Shown piece by piece: positions 41,510 to 50,018 of a stretch of DNA of 64,000 bases; within the stretch, counting starts at the first letter, position 1, and each line of letters begins with the position of its first letter. The notes under the pieces were generated by a model, which saw nothing but the letters and a program-made list of their open reading frames with translations, was not told the DNA's origin and searched no databases. Source of the DNA: an uncultured Clostridia bacterium (lineage in GTDB: Bacteria; Bacillota; Clostridia; Christensenellales; Borkfalkiaceae); assembly GCA_949290575.1 (NCBI GenBank), contig CASESJ010000005.1, forward strand, positions 102,762 through 166,761, read 5' to 3'. The position numbers and the translations under genes are program-made.

Positions 41510-42361
41510 TTATTCCTCGTCTGCGGTCTTTTCTTCGGTCTGAGCCTTTGCTGCGCCGCTGTTGCCGAGGAATGTGCCGAAGCGGATTTCCTTTTTGCCT
41601 CTTGCGGGACGGGGCTGACGGGGTGCGGACGAGCGTTCGCTCCTTGCGCCTCTGTCGCCCTTGTTGCGGCGGTCGCCGTTGCCCTTTCCTCCCTCTCTTC
41701 TGTCGCGGAAGTTCTTATCGCCCTTTGCGCGACGCTCGAAGGGTCTGAGGTTGTTGGGAATGATGACTACGTATCTGTTGGGTTCGTCGCCCTCGGAAGC
41801 CGTCTTTACTTCGCCGTTCTCTGCGAGAGCGGAATGTATTATTCTTCTTTCGTAGGGGTTCATGGGCTCGAGCTTGACCTTTCTGCCCTTTTCCACCGCC
41901 TTTTTTGCAAGCTTTTCGGCAAGCGCGGTAAGCGTGTTCTTGCGGCTCTCCCTGTAATTTTCGCAGTCTACGACGACTTTTTTATACTCTTCGTTGCCGA
42001 TGTTTGCCACTGCGCCCGCAATCGTCTGAATGGCGTCGAGCACTTCGCCGTGATGTCCTATTACCTGATTGGAATTTGCCGTCTGAACGTTGATTTCTAT
42101 CTTGTCGTCGTCCGACTTAATCTCTGCAAAAGCGTTGACTTTGAGAATTTCGAACAGCCCGTCTATGAACTCTGCCGCTCTCTCGCCGTCGGACGCGCGC
42201 TTTTTAACGACTACCTTTGCCTTGACCGAACCGAAAATTTTCTTTTTTCCCTCTTCAATTACCTTGATTTCTGCCTCTTCGCGGGTGATGCCGAGAGCTG
42301 CAAGCCCTGCCTCAACCGCCTCTTCCACCGTTTTGCCGGTGAAAACGTTCATGTTATCCAT
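41510..42361 (-). CDS. jag: RNA-binding protein Jag/KhpB (SpoIIIJ-associated)
   Basis: A 283-residue protein with the Jag_N domain (3-52, VFTGKTVEEAVEAGL, GSVKAKVVVKK), a KH domain (about 60-140, with NQVIGHHGEVLDAIQ as the GxxG loop) and an R3H domain (about 145-205, YRESRKNTLTALAEKLAKKAV, NPYERRIIHSAL). The Arg/Gly-rich tail after 205 is disordered. KhpB with KhpA affects cell elongation and division as an RNA chaperone. It is the last gene of the operon, after yidC as usual. Confidence 0.94.
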   Translation of the reverse strand: MDNMNVFTGKTVEEAVEAGLAALGITREEAEIKVIEEGKKKIFGSVKAKVVVKKRASDGERAAEFIDGLFEILKVNAFAEIKSDDDKIEINVQTANSNQVIGHHGEVLDAIQTIAGAVANIGNEEYKKVVVDCENYRESRKNTLTALAEKLAKKAVEKGRKVKLEPMNPYERRIIHSALAENGEVKTASEGDEPNRYVVIIPNNLRPFERRAKGDKNFRDRREGGKGNGDRRNKGDRGARSERSSAPRQPRPARGKKEIRFGTFLGNSGAAKAQTEEKTADEE

Positions 42362-42424
42362 AAATTCTCCTTAATATTTATCCTCGCGCCTGCCGCGCGA
42401 CTTAACAATTTGCCTGAAAAAGTA

Positions 42425-43711
42425 TTATTTCTTCTTGTGCGATATCTTTTCAAACTGCGAATTTGCTTCCTTTTTCGCAAACCACACGTTCATTGCCTTG
42501 TTGATTATGAGCGTCGTTATTATCGAGTACGTAGTGTTTGTAATCATGTAGATGGAGAACGCCGACGAATACATGAACGCGAATATACCGTACATGACGG
42601 GCATTAAAATCATCATCCACTTCATTGTTCTCGCGCCGCTGCCGTCGACCGAGCCGAGCTCGTTGACCGACTTGTTTGTCTTCATGGCGATGAACTGCTG
42701 CAGCAGCATTACGCCGATAGAGAGCACTATCAGCACGAAATAGCCGTTATAAGTATCCTTTTCCTTCGAGAGTGCGGCGGTAACTTTGTTGTAGCTCTCT
42801 TCATAGCTGCCGTCTATCGACGCCGAAGTGACCGTCTGACTGAATTTTGAAAAGTCGGGTATCTGCTTATTGAGCATGCTGTCGGGATACCAGATATTCT
42901 TTACCCAGAGGAAGTTGTCGCCCTCGGGCGAATTCATCTTTGCATAGTAATCGTCCGCCACCTTCTGCGCGGCGAATGTGTCGATATAGAACGAAACGAG
43001 TGTAAGTCTCACCGCCTCTCTCGTGGCGGTATCCTGACTGTTTTCCGCGCCGTCTGCAACAAGCGTGCCCTTTTCTTCGGTATATTTTTCCATCAGAGCG
43101 GTAAATACCTGCTCTTCGGTGAGGTTTAAAGAGTTGCTCTTGTTGTATTCAGCCGCAAAAGCCGAAAAATCCACGCGGTAGTCGCTGCCGTCAGCGGTAT
43201 CTGTCTTAATGAGGAAACCGTCCTCGTTATCCTCGTCCTGAACGTAGGCTAAAACTACGCTGTTGTAGGACGTGACCATGTCGTTGTAGCTCTCGAGGTT
43301 GGCATACTGCGAGTAGGTCGAGAATGCGTTGAACACGAAGAGGAATATGACGAGCGACACTATCATGGGAATGCACGCGCCGAACATGGAATAGCCGTTC
43401 TTCTTCTGCAATTCCATAACCTTCTGGCTGTACATCTGCTTGTCGTTGGCGTACTGCTTTTGCAGTTTTTCCATCTGAGGTCTCATTTTTTCCATAATGA
43501 GAGCCTGTTTTTTGCTCTTTATTCTCGAGTAGATATCGAGCGGCAGAACGATGGTTTTGAGTATCAGGGTAAATAAAATGATACCGACGCCGATTATGCC
43601 GACGCCCTCTATGAGCCAGCGTATTATGACGCCTATCCAGTTGAGCTCTATCGAAGGGATATATTTAACCCCGTAGCCGAGGACGCCCTGTGAAATAGCT
43701 AAAAAATTCAT
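42425..43711 (-). CDS. yidC: Membrane protein insertase YidC with a long insert
   Basis: A 428-residue YidC/Oxa1/Alb3 insertase that places proteins in the membrane. The family core is clear: GVGIILFTLILKTIVLPLD (first core helix), KMRPQMEKLQKQYANDKQ (cytosolic hairpin), NGYSMFGACIPMIVSLVIFLFVF, then FVLIVLSIGVMLLQQF and MILMPVMYGIFAFMYSSAFSIYMITN. Between the second and third core helices lies an unusual insert of about 185 residues (135-320), soluble and on the outer side. No lipobox is seen, unlike SpoIIIJ. It stands between yidD and jag. Confidence 0.93.
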   Translation of the reverse strand: MNFLAISQGVLGYGVKYIPSIELNWIGVIIRWLIEGVGIIGVGIILFTLILKTIVLPLDIYSRIKSKKQALIMEKMRPQMEKLQKQYANDKQMYSQKVMELQKKNGYSMFGACIPMIVSLVIFLFVFNAFSTYSQYANLESYNDMVTSYNSVVLAYVQDEDNEDGFLIKTDTADGSDYRVDFSAFAAEYNKSNSLNLTEEQVFTALMEKYTEEKGTLVADGAENSQDTATREAVRLTLVSFYIDTFAAQKVADDYYAKMNSPEGDNFLWVKNIWYPDSMLNKQIPDFSKFSQTVTSASIDGSYEESYNKVTAALSKEKDTYNGYFVLIVLSIGVMLLQQFIAMKTNKSVNELGSVDGSGARTMKWMMILMPVMYGIFAFMYSSAFSIYMITNTTYSIITTLIINKAMNVWFAKKEANSQFEKISHKKK

Positions 43712-43731
43712 TTACTTTTCCGTGGGTTAAG

Positions 43732-44019
43732 TCAGTAAACCCATCTAACCTTAAAATAATTTTCGGGAGCGGGGTCGTAGCCGCCCTTGGAAAGAGGATT
43801 GCAGCGCAGTATGCGCCAACAGCCTAAAATTATGCCGGCGATTACGCCGAGATTATTCATACACCTCAATGTGTATTCCGAACAGGTGGGCTCATACAGA
43901 CAGGTATGCCGAGAGAGAGTGCGCTGATAGAGAATGATAAGGCGCATTAAAAGCATCTTCAAATATGGTCTGAATATATGCTTTCTCAGCCACTTCAGAC
44001 AATCTATGACCTCTTTCAT
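43732..44019 (-). CDS. yidD: Membrane protein insertion efficiency factor YidD
   Basis: A 95-residue YidD: IILYQRTLSRHTCLYEPTCSEYT and GCWRILRCNPLSKGGYDPAP carry the conserved cysteines. It begins 4 bases before rnpA ends (ATGA-type overlap), so translation is coupled. It aids YidC-dependent insertion. Confidence 0.95.
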   Translation of the reverse strand: MKEVIDCLKWLRKHIFRPYLKMLLMRLIILYQRTLSRHTCLYEPTCSEYTLRCMNNLGVIAGIILGCWRILRCNPLSKGGYDPAPENYFKVRWVY

Positions 44020-44339
44020 TGCCCGCCGTTAATCCTTTTGAAACAGCTTGCAAGGCACTTTTCAACCTGACTGAAAGTCAGCTCTTCGCCCGCCTTAGGC
44101 ATTACAACCACTCTGTAATTTGCATTGAGCAGACTTACGTTTTTATCGTAAGCCGCGCGGATTATCCTCTTTATGCGGTTGCGCTGCACGGCTTTGCCGT
44201 GTTTTTTGGTCAGGGCTATACCCATTATCTGCCTGTCCGAGGGCGAATAGAGTAATGTAAGTCGAGGGGAAAAAACTCTTTTTCCCCTCTTGAAAAGTTT
44301 TGAAAAATCGGTGTTTTTCTTTAATCTCTCATAACGCAT
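44016..44339 (-). CDS. rnpA: Ribonuclease P protein component
   Basis: A 107-residue RnpA: RLKKNTDFSKLFKRGKRVF at the N-terminus and AVQRNRIKRIIRAAY, the RNR motif that binds the P RNA. It is needed to mature tRNA 5' ends. It follows rpmH by 14 bases. Confidence 0.95.
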   Translation of the reverse strand: MRYERLKKNTDFSKLFKRGKRVFSPRLTLLYSPSDRQIMGIALTKKHGKAVQRNRIKRIIRAAYDKNVSLLNANYRVVVMPKAGEELTFSQVEKCLASCFKRINGGQ

Positions 44340-44353
44340 ACGGCGTTAAATCT

Positions 44354-44488
44354 TTACGCGCTTATCTTCTTGCGTCCCTTGTTTCTTCTTCTCTTGAGAA
44401 CCTTTCTGCCTGCAGTCGTTGCCATTCTCTTTCTGAAGCCGTGAACCTTGCTTCTCTGTCTCTTTTTGGGTTGATAAGTTCTTTTCAT
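44354..44488 (-). CDS. rpmH: 50S ribosomal protein L34
   Basis: A 44-residue highly basic protein beginning [20 protein letters not shown] and ending GRKKISA, an almost invariant L34. The ATG at 44488 has GGAG 11 bases upstream. It is the first member of the rpmH-rnpA-yidD-yidC-jag block. Confidence 0.97.
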   Translation of the reverse strand: MKRTYQPKKRQRSKVHGFRKRMATTAGRKVLKRRRNKGRKKISA

Positions 44489-44598
44489 TTTGTTTTTTCT
44501 CCGTATATTATAATATTTTCGTACTTACTTTTCTGCTGCGTCTGCGCCTCAAAACGCAAAACGACACTATATAATTATAAATTTTGCCTCAGTTTATG

Positions 44599-45708
44599 TC
44601 AAGCGATATTACTTGTCCTTACGGGTAAAATTAAATATAAACAATCTTTATTGCTCTCGTTCTGGCAAATGAAGGGCTGAACGTTGTTGTTGAAGGACAA
44701 AACTACTTTTTCCTCTTCGAGCGCGTTGATAGCGTCTATTATGAACTTGGAATTCATTGCAATCTTCAGATCTTTGCCCTCTGTCGACGCTCTGACGGGT
44801 TCCTGCACGTTGCCTATCTCGGAATTGGACGTGATTTCCACCTTGTCTGCGGAGATATCGAAGATGACGAGGCTGTTTTTATCGTTTCTGACGAGTATAG
44901 CCGCCCTCTCGATGGACGCCTTGAGCGCGCTCTTTTCGACGGTGACGCAGGTTATGAAGCTTCTGGGAATGATATTTTCCTTCTTTATGAAGTCGCCGTT
45001 GTAGAGGCGGGAAGTGAGCACGGTATCGTCGACGCAGACGAGTATGAGCCCGCGCTGAATTTTAAGTTCGGTCTCGCCCTCGCCGGCGGGCAGCATTTTT
45101 TCTATCTCGTTGAGCGTCCTTGCGGGGCAGATTATCTCAAGCTGCGGAAGGGTTGAAGAGACAATTTCGCCCGACGCCGTAGCAAGGCGGAAGCCGTCGA
45201 GAGCGGTTACCGTCATTTTTCCGTCCTCTACCACCATCTGGCAGCCCTTGAGTATGGGGCGCGAATCGTCCGCCGCACAGCAGAAAGAGGTGGAAGAAAT
45301 GAGTTTTTTGAGCACTTCGGTCTTTAAAACGACGCTGTTTTCGTTTATATCCACGTCGACTTTGGGGAAGTCCTCGGCGGACAGCACCTGCATGAAGGTC
45401 TGGCTGTCGGCGTAGGTGATTTCCATTCTCGAGTTCTCTACGCTGAGCATAATCTGCACGCCCTCGAGCTTTTTTATGAAATCTGCGAAGTATCTTCCGG
45501 GCACGCAGATGTCGCCCTCTTCGTAAATTTCCGCCTTTATTTTTTTCTGTATGGAAATTTCTCCGTCCGTCGCCGTAAGAGTGAGGCTGTCATTCTTTGC
45601 GGAAAGCTTGATACATTCCATAATCTGAACGGTAGTCTTTGACGCACACGCCTTTACCACCTTAAAAACGGCGTCCGATAGATTTATGCCTTCGCAAACG
45701 AGTTTCAT
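44599..45708 (-). CDS. dnaN: DNA polymerase III beta subunit (sliding clamp)
   Basis: A 369-residue clamp of three repeated domains (about 1-120, 125-245, 250-369), with the usual ending LILPVR. GGAG lies six bases before the ATG. In most Firmicutes dnaN follows dnaA; here it is the first gene leftward from the origin-like region and is followed by rpmH, with no dnaA. Its promoter is next to a DnaA-box-like site. Confidence 0.96.
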   Translation of the reverse strand: MKLVCEGINLSDAVFKVVKACASKTTVQIMECIKLSAKNDSLTLTATDGEISIQKKIKAEIYEEGDICVPGRYFADFIKKLEGVQIMLSVENSRMEITYADSQTFMQVLSAEDFPKVDVDINENSVVLKTEVLKKLISSTSFCCAADDSRPILKGCQMVVEDGKMTVTALDGFRLATASGEIVSSTLPQLEIICPARTLNEIEKMLPAGEGETELKIQRGLILVCVDDTVLTSRLYNGDFIKKENIIPRSFITCVTVEKSALKASIERAAILVRNDKNSLVIFDISADKVEITSNSEIGNVQEPVRASTEGKDLKIAMNSKFIIDAINALEEEKVVLSFNNNVQPFICQNESNKDCLYLILPVRTSNIA

Positions 45709-45777
45709 ATCTGCTCCTTCAAGTCGGGAAGTCCCTTCTTTTCCTTTGATTATTTTTTATTTTTTTAAAAGATTACA

Positions 45778-45806
45778 AGTATAATTATTAGTAGGGCGGT
45801 GTGCAA
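45778..45806 (-). promoter_or_regulatory. dnaN promoter next to a DnaA-box-like site
   Basis: On the minus strand TTGCAC (45806-45801), 17-bp spacer, TATACT (45783-45778). The nonamer at 45808-45816 directly abuts the -35. Confidence 0.65.
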
Positions 45807-46235
45807 ATGTCGATAACAATTTTTCTCCGCCGTCCGACAACAATATAATAGCAAAAAAACTATTAAAAGGCAACAAAATTGAGGCATTTTGCCGCTTCGG
45901 ACAGTCAACATAAATTGTCATTTAATTTGTCGATAAATTGTTTATAAGTTGATAAATTCAGTAAATTACGGCTCGGAAAATGTCAGAAATTAAGAAAAAA
46001 ACAGAGAAAAAGAAGTTATGAACATAAAATTGTTGATATGTTTATAACATTATCTACAATTCAAGAGGACAAAAAAGTGAGGTTCTGACGATGGAAAAGA
46101 CTTCATTCAATGCAAAAATCAGGGGTTTTGTTATATTGTACATTCAGGCTGTCGACAGATAAAGGTAAAAGACTGTCGATAACTGAAAAATTTAAGATTT
46201 TTTAACATCGCCAATAAAACTTTGAAAAACTATTG

Positions 46236-46264
46236 TTGATATTTGTGCGTGGAAATGTTATAAT
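46236..46264 (+). promoter_or_regulatory. rsmG promoter, apparently leaderless
   Basis: TTGATA (46236-46241), 17-bp spacer, TGT-TATAAT (46259-46264). The start codon at 46273 is at or within two bases of the expected transcription start. Confidence 0.65.
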
Positions 46265-46272
46265 GCGCGTAT

Positions 46273-46953
46273 ATGGATACGCTTTTTTACGAACAGTTGA
46301 TAAACGGCGAAAAAAAAGAGCAGTTCGAAGAGCTGTTTTCCCTGCTCGTTGAGTACAATAAAAGATATAACTTGACCTCGATAACCGACAGAGATGGCGT
46401 GTATGCAAAGCACTTTTTGGACAGCGTCGTCGGGGAAAAGTACTTTGACGAGGGCGCGAAGGTGTGCGAAGTCGGTTCGGGCGGCGGCTTTCCCTCCCTT
46501 CCTTTAAAGATTTTGAGGGATGATCTGCAGTTCACTCTGATTGAGAGCACGGGAAAGAAGTGCGAATATCTGAAAGCTGCGGCAAGCAAGCTGAAGCTTG
46601 ACGGCGTCGAAGTAAAGAACATACGCGCCGAAGAGGGCGCGCGGGATGAGAGTATGCGCGAGAGGTTCGATATCTGCACGGCGCGAGCTGTTGCAAGGCT
46701 GAATACGCTCTGCGAATACTGCCTTCCGTTCGTCAGGGTCGGCGGAAGGTTTGTTGCATACAAGGGCGATGCGGACGAGGAGCTAAAAGAGGCGCAAAAC
46801 GCAATAAAAATTCTCGGCGGACAGCTCGGAACTGTAGAAAAATTTGAGATAAACGGCGAAAAGCGGTCTCTGATTGTAATAAAAAAGGTCTCCTCCACGC
46901 CCGCAAAATATCCCCGCGGTCGCGGACTTGAGAGAAAAAAGCCCATATTGTAA
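46273..46953 (+). CDS. rsmG: 16S rRNA (guanine527-N7)-methyltransferase RsmG
   Basis: A 226-residue SAM methyltransferase (GidB). YNKRYNLTSITD in the N-terminal helical part, VCEVGSGGGFPSLPL as the SAM-binding loop and TARAVARLNTLCEYCLPF are family signatures. It methylates G527 of 16S rRNA. In Firmicutes rsmG lies near the origin, often before noc/soj/spo0J; here mnmE and mnmG are missing from the block. No ribosome binding site precedes the ATG, in line with a leaderless mRNA. Confidence 0.94.
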   Translation: MDTLFYEQLINGEKKEQFEELFSLLVEYNKRYNLTSITDRDGVYAKHFLDSVVGEKYFDEGAKVCEVGSGGGFPSLPLKILRDDLQFTLIESTGKKCEYLKAAASKLKLDGVEVKNIRAEEGARDESMRERFDICTARAVARLNTLCEYCLPFVRVGGRFVAYKGDADEELKEAQNAIKILGGQLGTVEKFEINGEKRSLIVIKKVSSTPAKYPRGRGLERKKPIL

Positions 46954-47297
46954 AATTTCAGTCGTCACATAATTTATGACTTACGCTTTGAGAAGATATA
47001 ATTTTGCTTTTCTTTATAAAAGCAGCTGTTACGGTTTTAAAAATTATTTATATGACAGTTTTTTCATAGTCGCATAAAAAAATAATTCTGTAAAATACAC
47101 TTTTATAAAGATTATTTTAACTAAAAGACATTCTTTCAGTGCAGAAAGGTCATTTAAGCCTTGATTTAATGAGCTTTCATATTTTGCAGACTGTCTGTCG
47201 TCAATGATTGGTCATCAAAGTATTTTCTTAAGGCACGCTTACGGATAAACGATATTTGCTTAAATTAAAAAATGTTTTACTCTGAACGGAGGGCAGA
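46954..47297. other. AT-rich gene-free spacer
   Basis: No gene, terminator or repeat that I can support; no strong promoter for the next gene stands out. Confidence 0.35.
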
Positions 47298-47744
47298 ATG
47301 AATTGCGCTTTTACGGGGCACAGAAATTTCGATTACTATAACGAGATACGCTCACTCGAGCGCGCCGTCGAAAGCGCGATTATCTATGACGACGTCGACA
47401 CCTTTTACAACGGCATGGCGAGAGGTTTCGACCTCGCCGCGGCTCAGACGGTTATACAGCTCAAAAGAAGGTATAAAATAAAGCTCATAGCCTGCGTGCC
47501 CTTCTACGGACAGAAGGAAACTTTAAACGCCTTCGACAGAAAAATTTATGAAGAAGTTTTAGAACACTGCAACGAAATAATAGTTCTTTCGCAGGATTAC
47601 TACCCGGGTTGTATGTATAAGAGAAACAGATATATGGTCAATAATTGCGACATGGTCATAGCCTACTACCGCGGCAAACGCGGCGGAACGCAGTACACCG
47701 TAAAATATGCCGAAGAACAGCAAAAAAAGATAGTTTACATCTGA
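47298..47744 (+). CDS. SLOG-family protein (DUF1273/YpsA-like)
   Basis: A 148-residue Rossmannoid. CAFTGHRNF at the start, YNGMARGFDLAAAQTV and NRYMVNNCDMVIAYYRGKRGGTQYTVKYAE match the YpsA/DUF1273 group of the SLOG superfamily, which binds nucleotides or related ligands; YpsA affects cell division in some Firmicutes. GGAGGG lies seven bases before ATG. It sits alone in an AT-rich region near the origin. Confidence 0.85.
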   Translation: MNCAFTGHRNFDYYNEIRSLERAVESAIIYDDVDTFYNGMARGFDLAAAQTVIQLKRRYKIKLIACVPFYGQKETLNAFDRKIYEEVLEHCNEIIVLSQDYYPGCMYKRNRYMVNNCDMVIAYYRGKRGGTQYTVKYAEEQQKKIVYI

Positions 47745-47910
47745 AGTAAATTTTTCTTACGATTTGTCCGAAATTTCTGAGAATTTATACGAAAAATTAT
47801 AAAATTTTAAGATAAAGAGCTATTTTATAAGTAACGCGACTTTAACGGCATATATTAAAAATCTGCTCAGAACATATGTAAAATAGCCGATAGAAACACT
47901 TAAAATTTGC

Positions 47911-47940
47911 GATTGCCCCCGATATATGTGCCATCCAATG
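47911..47940. repeat. CATATG palindromic repeat, copy 2
   Basis: GATTGCCCCC-GATATATGTGCC-ATCCAATG; the right half of the core and the CAA arm are kept, the left half is changed. Confidence 0.5.
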
Positions 47941-48060
47941 CGCTTTTGGGCGCAGAAAATCAATTTTTAAGAAGATTTCGGCAGAAAATCAGAGAGAAAA
48001 TAGTCATTAAATACTATTTCTGTCGTGCTTACGGGGCTTGAATATTTAAAAAAACGGTCT

Positions 48061-48090
48061 TTGCCTGCCATATATGTGCCCGAGAATGCC
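48061..48090. repeat. CATATG palindromic repeat, copy 3
   Basis: TTGCCTGCC-ATATATGTGCC-CGAGAATG; degenerate core, weak arms. Confidence 0.45.
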
Positions 48091-48210
48091 TTTATGACGG
48101 CAAAAATCAGAAAAAAAGACTGTTAAATTGTTAAATTCAGTCAGATTTATTGTCTTAAAGTTTAAAAAACTTCTTGTTTTAAAGTAAATTCAAATAAAAA
48201 AGTAAGCGAA

Positions 48211-48252
48211 AACAGCCGTTGGGCGGCACATATGTGCCATTCAACGGCTGTT
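48211..48252. repeat. CATATG palindromic repeat, copy 4 (most complete)
   Basis: Perfect 11-bp arms AACAGCCGTTG (48211-48221) and CAACGGCTGTT (48242-48252) enclose the 14-bp palindrome GGCACATATGTGCC (48225-48238), so the element folds as a hairpin on a hairpin. T-rich DNA follows, and it could work as a terminator. Confidence 0.7.
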
Positions 48253-48484
48253 TGTATTAATTTAATCAAAAAATCTTTGCGGAAAGGATATAAATATTAA
48301 AACAACGTTACGCTTAGTTACACTCATCAGGAGCGATATTTTAACGCGCGTATTAATTCAAAATTGCATAATTTTTGTCACTATGCACGCTTTTATCCGC
48401 AGAACACGTTCAGATACTGCGCCTGCTCCACTCTTTTTCAAAGCACATATTTTTAGTATTTTCTGCGTTTAAGCGGCAAAAATT

Positions 48485-48524
48485 AAACGCATTGACCGCC
48501 GCATATGTGCCTTTCAACGCGTTT
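48485..48524. repeat. CATATG palindromic repeat, copy 5
   Basis: AAACGCATTGACC-GCCGCATATGTGCC-TTTCAACGCGTTT: same plan, with arms AAACGC and GCGTTT. Confidence 0.55.
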
Positions 48525-48600
48525 CCGACAAATTTTTTACAGGTTTTAATTAAAAAAAATAAAGTGAAAATATAACGTGCGTCAGAAAATACAGTAAATT

Positions 48601-49224
48601 TCAGTCTGTATATATCAGCGTTTCAGGGTGAGAAAATGTAAGTTTCAGATTTTTTTCTGGGTTTAAGAGCAGATTTAGAATGCCTTCCTCGGTTGTTTCC
48701 ATTTTTGTCTGCATAAAAAGTTTTCTGTACGGTCTGAAGCCGCATTTTTGTTGAACTCTTGCAGATTGTTTGTTGAATAAAAAGTATCCGCAGAGCAAAA
48801 AATCAAAGTCGCACTGCGTGAAAAGAAATTTTATTACTTCATTTACCGCCTCCGGCATTATGCCGCGACCCCAATAATTTTTGCTTAGTACAAAGCCGAG
48901 TTCTCTCCCTTTGTAGTCGGAAAATTCGGTTAATTTATGCTCTGAGCCATACATTTCAACGCCCAAAGAGCCTATAACTTTGTTGTTTTCCCTGAGGCAG
49001 ACGGCAAAAGTTTTGTCTTCATCTATGAATAAATTCAGAATTTTTCTGCTCTCTTCAATGCTCTCGTGGTGTTTCCATCCGGCCATCTCGCCCACACCTT
49101 CAACCGAGGCATATTCATAAAAATCGTCCAGGTCGTTATACTCAAATGGTCGCAAAATCAATCGCTTGGTGTATAATTTTTTGCCGTTCAATTTAAATTT
49201 CGCATTCATTGCAACTGTTTCCAT
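48601..49224 (-). CDS. GNAT family N-acetyltransferase (RimJ/RimL type)
   Basis: A 207-residue acetyltransferase. YTKRLILRPFEYNDLDDFYEYAS is the typical N-terminal stretch, ELGFVLSKNYWGRGIMPEAVNEVIKFLF holds the acetyl-CoA-binding (Q/R)xxGxG/A loop, here NYWGRG, and FNKQSARVQQKCGFRP the C-terminal motif of the RimJ/RimL/SpeG-like group. The acceptor may be a protein N-terminus or a small amine. ATG at 49209 is an alternative start. It runs against the direction of its neighbours. Confidence 0.85.
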   Translation of the reverse strand: METVAMNAKFKLNGKKLYTKRLILRPFEYNDLDDFYEYASVEGVGEMAGWKHHESIEESRKILNLFIDEDKTFAVCLRENNKVIGSLGVEMYGSEHKLTEFSDYKGRELGFVLSKNYWGRGIMPEAVNEVIKFLFTQCDFDFLLCGYFLFNKQSARVQQKCGFRPYRKLFMQTKMETTEEGILNLLLNPEKNLKLTFSHPETLIYTD

Positions 49225-49758
49225 CCGTTACACTCAATAAAATTCACATAAATTTTATCACTGATCGTCATTTATTGCAATAAATATTTTCAGTCAACAA
49301 TCGACTGATTTTGAATGAAATTAAGGCATTTTTTAAGCTCGGAATTAAACTTTTCTATGAAAATACATTATAAAATTTAATAAAAAATACCGGATATGCC
49401 TCTCTGAGCAAATACAGTATAATTAAAAAAATATCTGATATGGCTATCTAAAAAAATTCAATTAAATTTCAATTAAAAATCCCCGAGCTGCCTCTTTGCC
49501 AAATAAAATATATAATTTAATATAAAAAACCTGAGCTGCTCCTCTACGCAAAAATTTATTTTGATAAGGAAAAGTTAATTTTTGCGCAACTGAATATTAT
49601 AAGCTGCTATTTCACCAGAAGTATTCGTCGTCGCAAATGAGCAAATTAACGCCGCAAACAAGAGCTATTTAAAAAAATTAAAATGAATCGACTGTATTTC
49701 TGCAATCGACATATATATTTTTCATAAGAATTTATCGTCAATATTAATAAAAATCAGT
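49225..49758. other. AT-rich gene-free region
   Basis: Very AT-rich. Loosely repeated segments such as GAGCTGCCTCTTTG (49487) / GAGCTGCTCCTCTACG (49533) / ATGCCTCTCTGAGC (49397) occur about every 50-90 bases, each followed by AAATA. No gene is supported. Confidence 0.4.
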
Positions 49759-49940
49759 TGGCGCAAATGCAAGCCCAACGCAAATGCAAGCCCAAGCGCA
49801 AATGCAAGCGCAAGTCTCGGTGCAAGCGCAATTGCAAGTGCAGGCATAAATGCAAGTGCAATTGCAAGCCAAAACGCAAGCGCAAGTTCGAGCGCAAAGG
49901 CGAGTGCAAGTCTCAGTGCAAGCGCAAGAGCAAGCCCGAG
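49759..49940. repeat. Hexanucleotide array (GCAAGC/GCAAAT/GCAAGT)n
   Basis: About 30 degenerate 6-bp units with period kept throughout, GC-rich inside AT-rich DNA. All frames stay open and would give dipeptide-like patterns (Lys-Cys on the plus strand; Leu-Ala or Cys-Thr on the minus strand), so the open frames here are a by-product of the repeat rather than evidence for a gene. Confidence 0.8.
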
Positions 49941-50018
49941 TGAGCGGTTTATACATACTATTTCAGCAGGATAATTGCCATAAAATGAAACTGAATTTGG
50001 CGTGCAATGCAATCAAAG

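Larger units (their letters stand above)
45709..46272. other. Putative replication origin, part 1
   Basis: A 564-base AT-rich region without genes between divergent dnaN and rsmG. It contains TGTCGATAA (TTATCGACA on the other strand) at 45808-45816, 45928-45936 and 46174-46182, and TTATCTACA at 46050-46058: each one base off the DnaA box TTATCCACA, always at the same position. AT-rich runs at 45830-46040 could unwind. Gene direction changes here from leftward to rightward. Confidence 0.65.
47745..48600. other. AT-rich gene-free region with a cluster of palindromic repeats
   Basis: 856 bases with no supportable gene. It carries four members of the CATATG palindromic repeat family, at 47911-47940, 48061-48090, 48211-48252 and 48485-48524, spaced 150-275 bases apart. 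Confidence 0.6.

Noticed and set aside
45709..46272. A dnaA gene next to dnaN
   Set aside because: The space to rsmG is 564 bases with no long reading frame; nothing resembling DnaA is present in the window.
47911..48524. CRISPR array
   Set aside because: Repeats are degenerate, differ in length and are separated by 150-275 bases; there are no cas genes.
49722..50012. 96-codon Leu/Ala-rich reading frame as a membrane protein gene
   Set aside because: It is produced by the hexanucleotide array; other frames through the array are equally open and there is no ribosome site.
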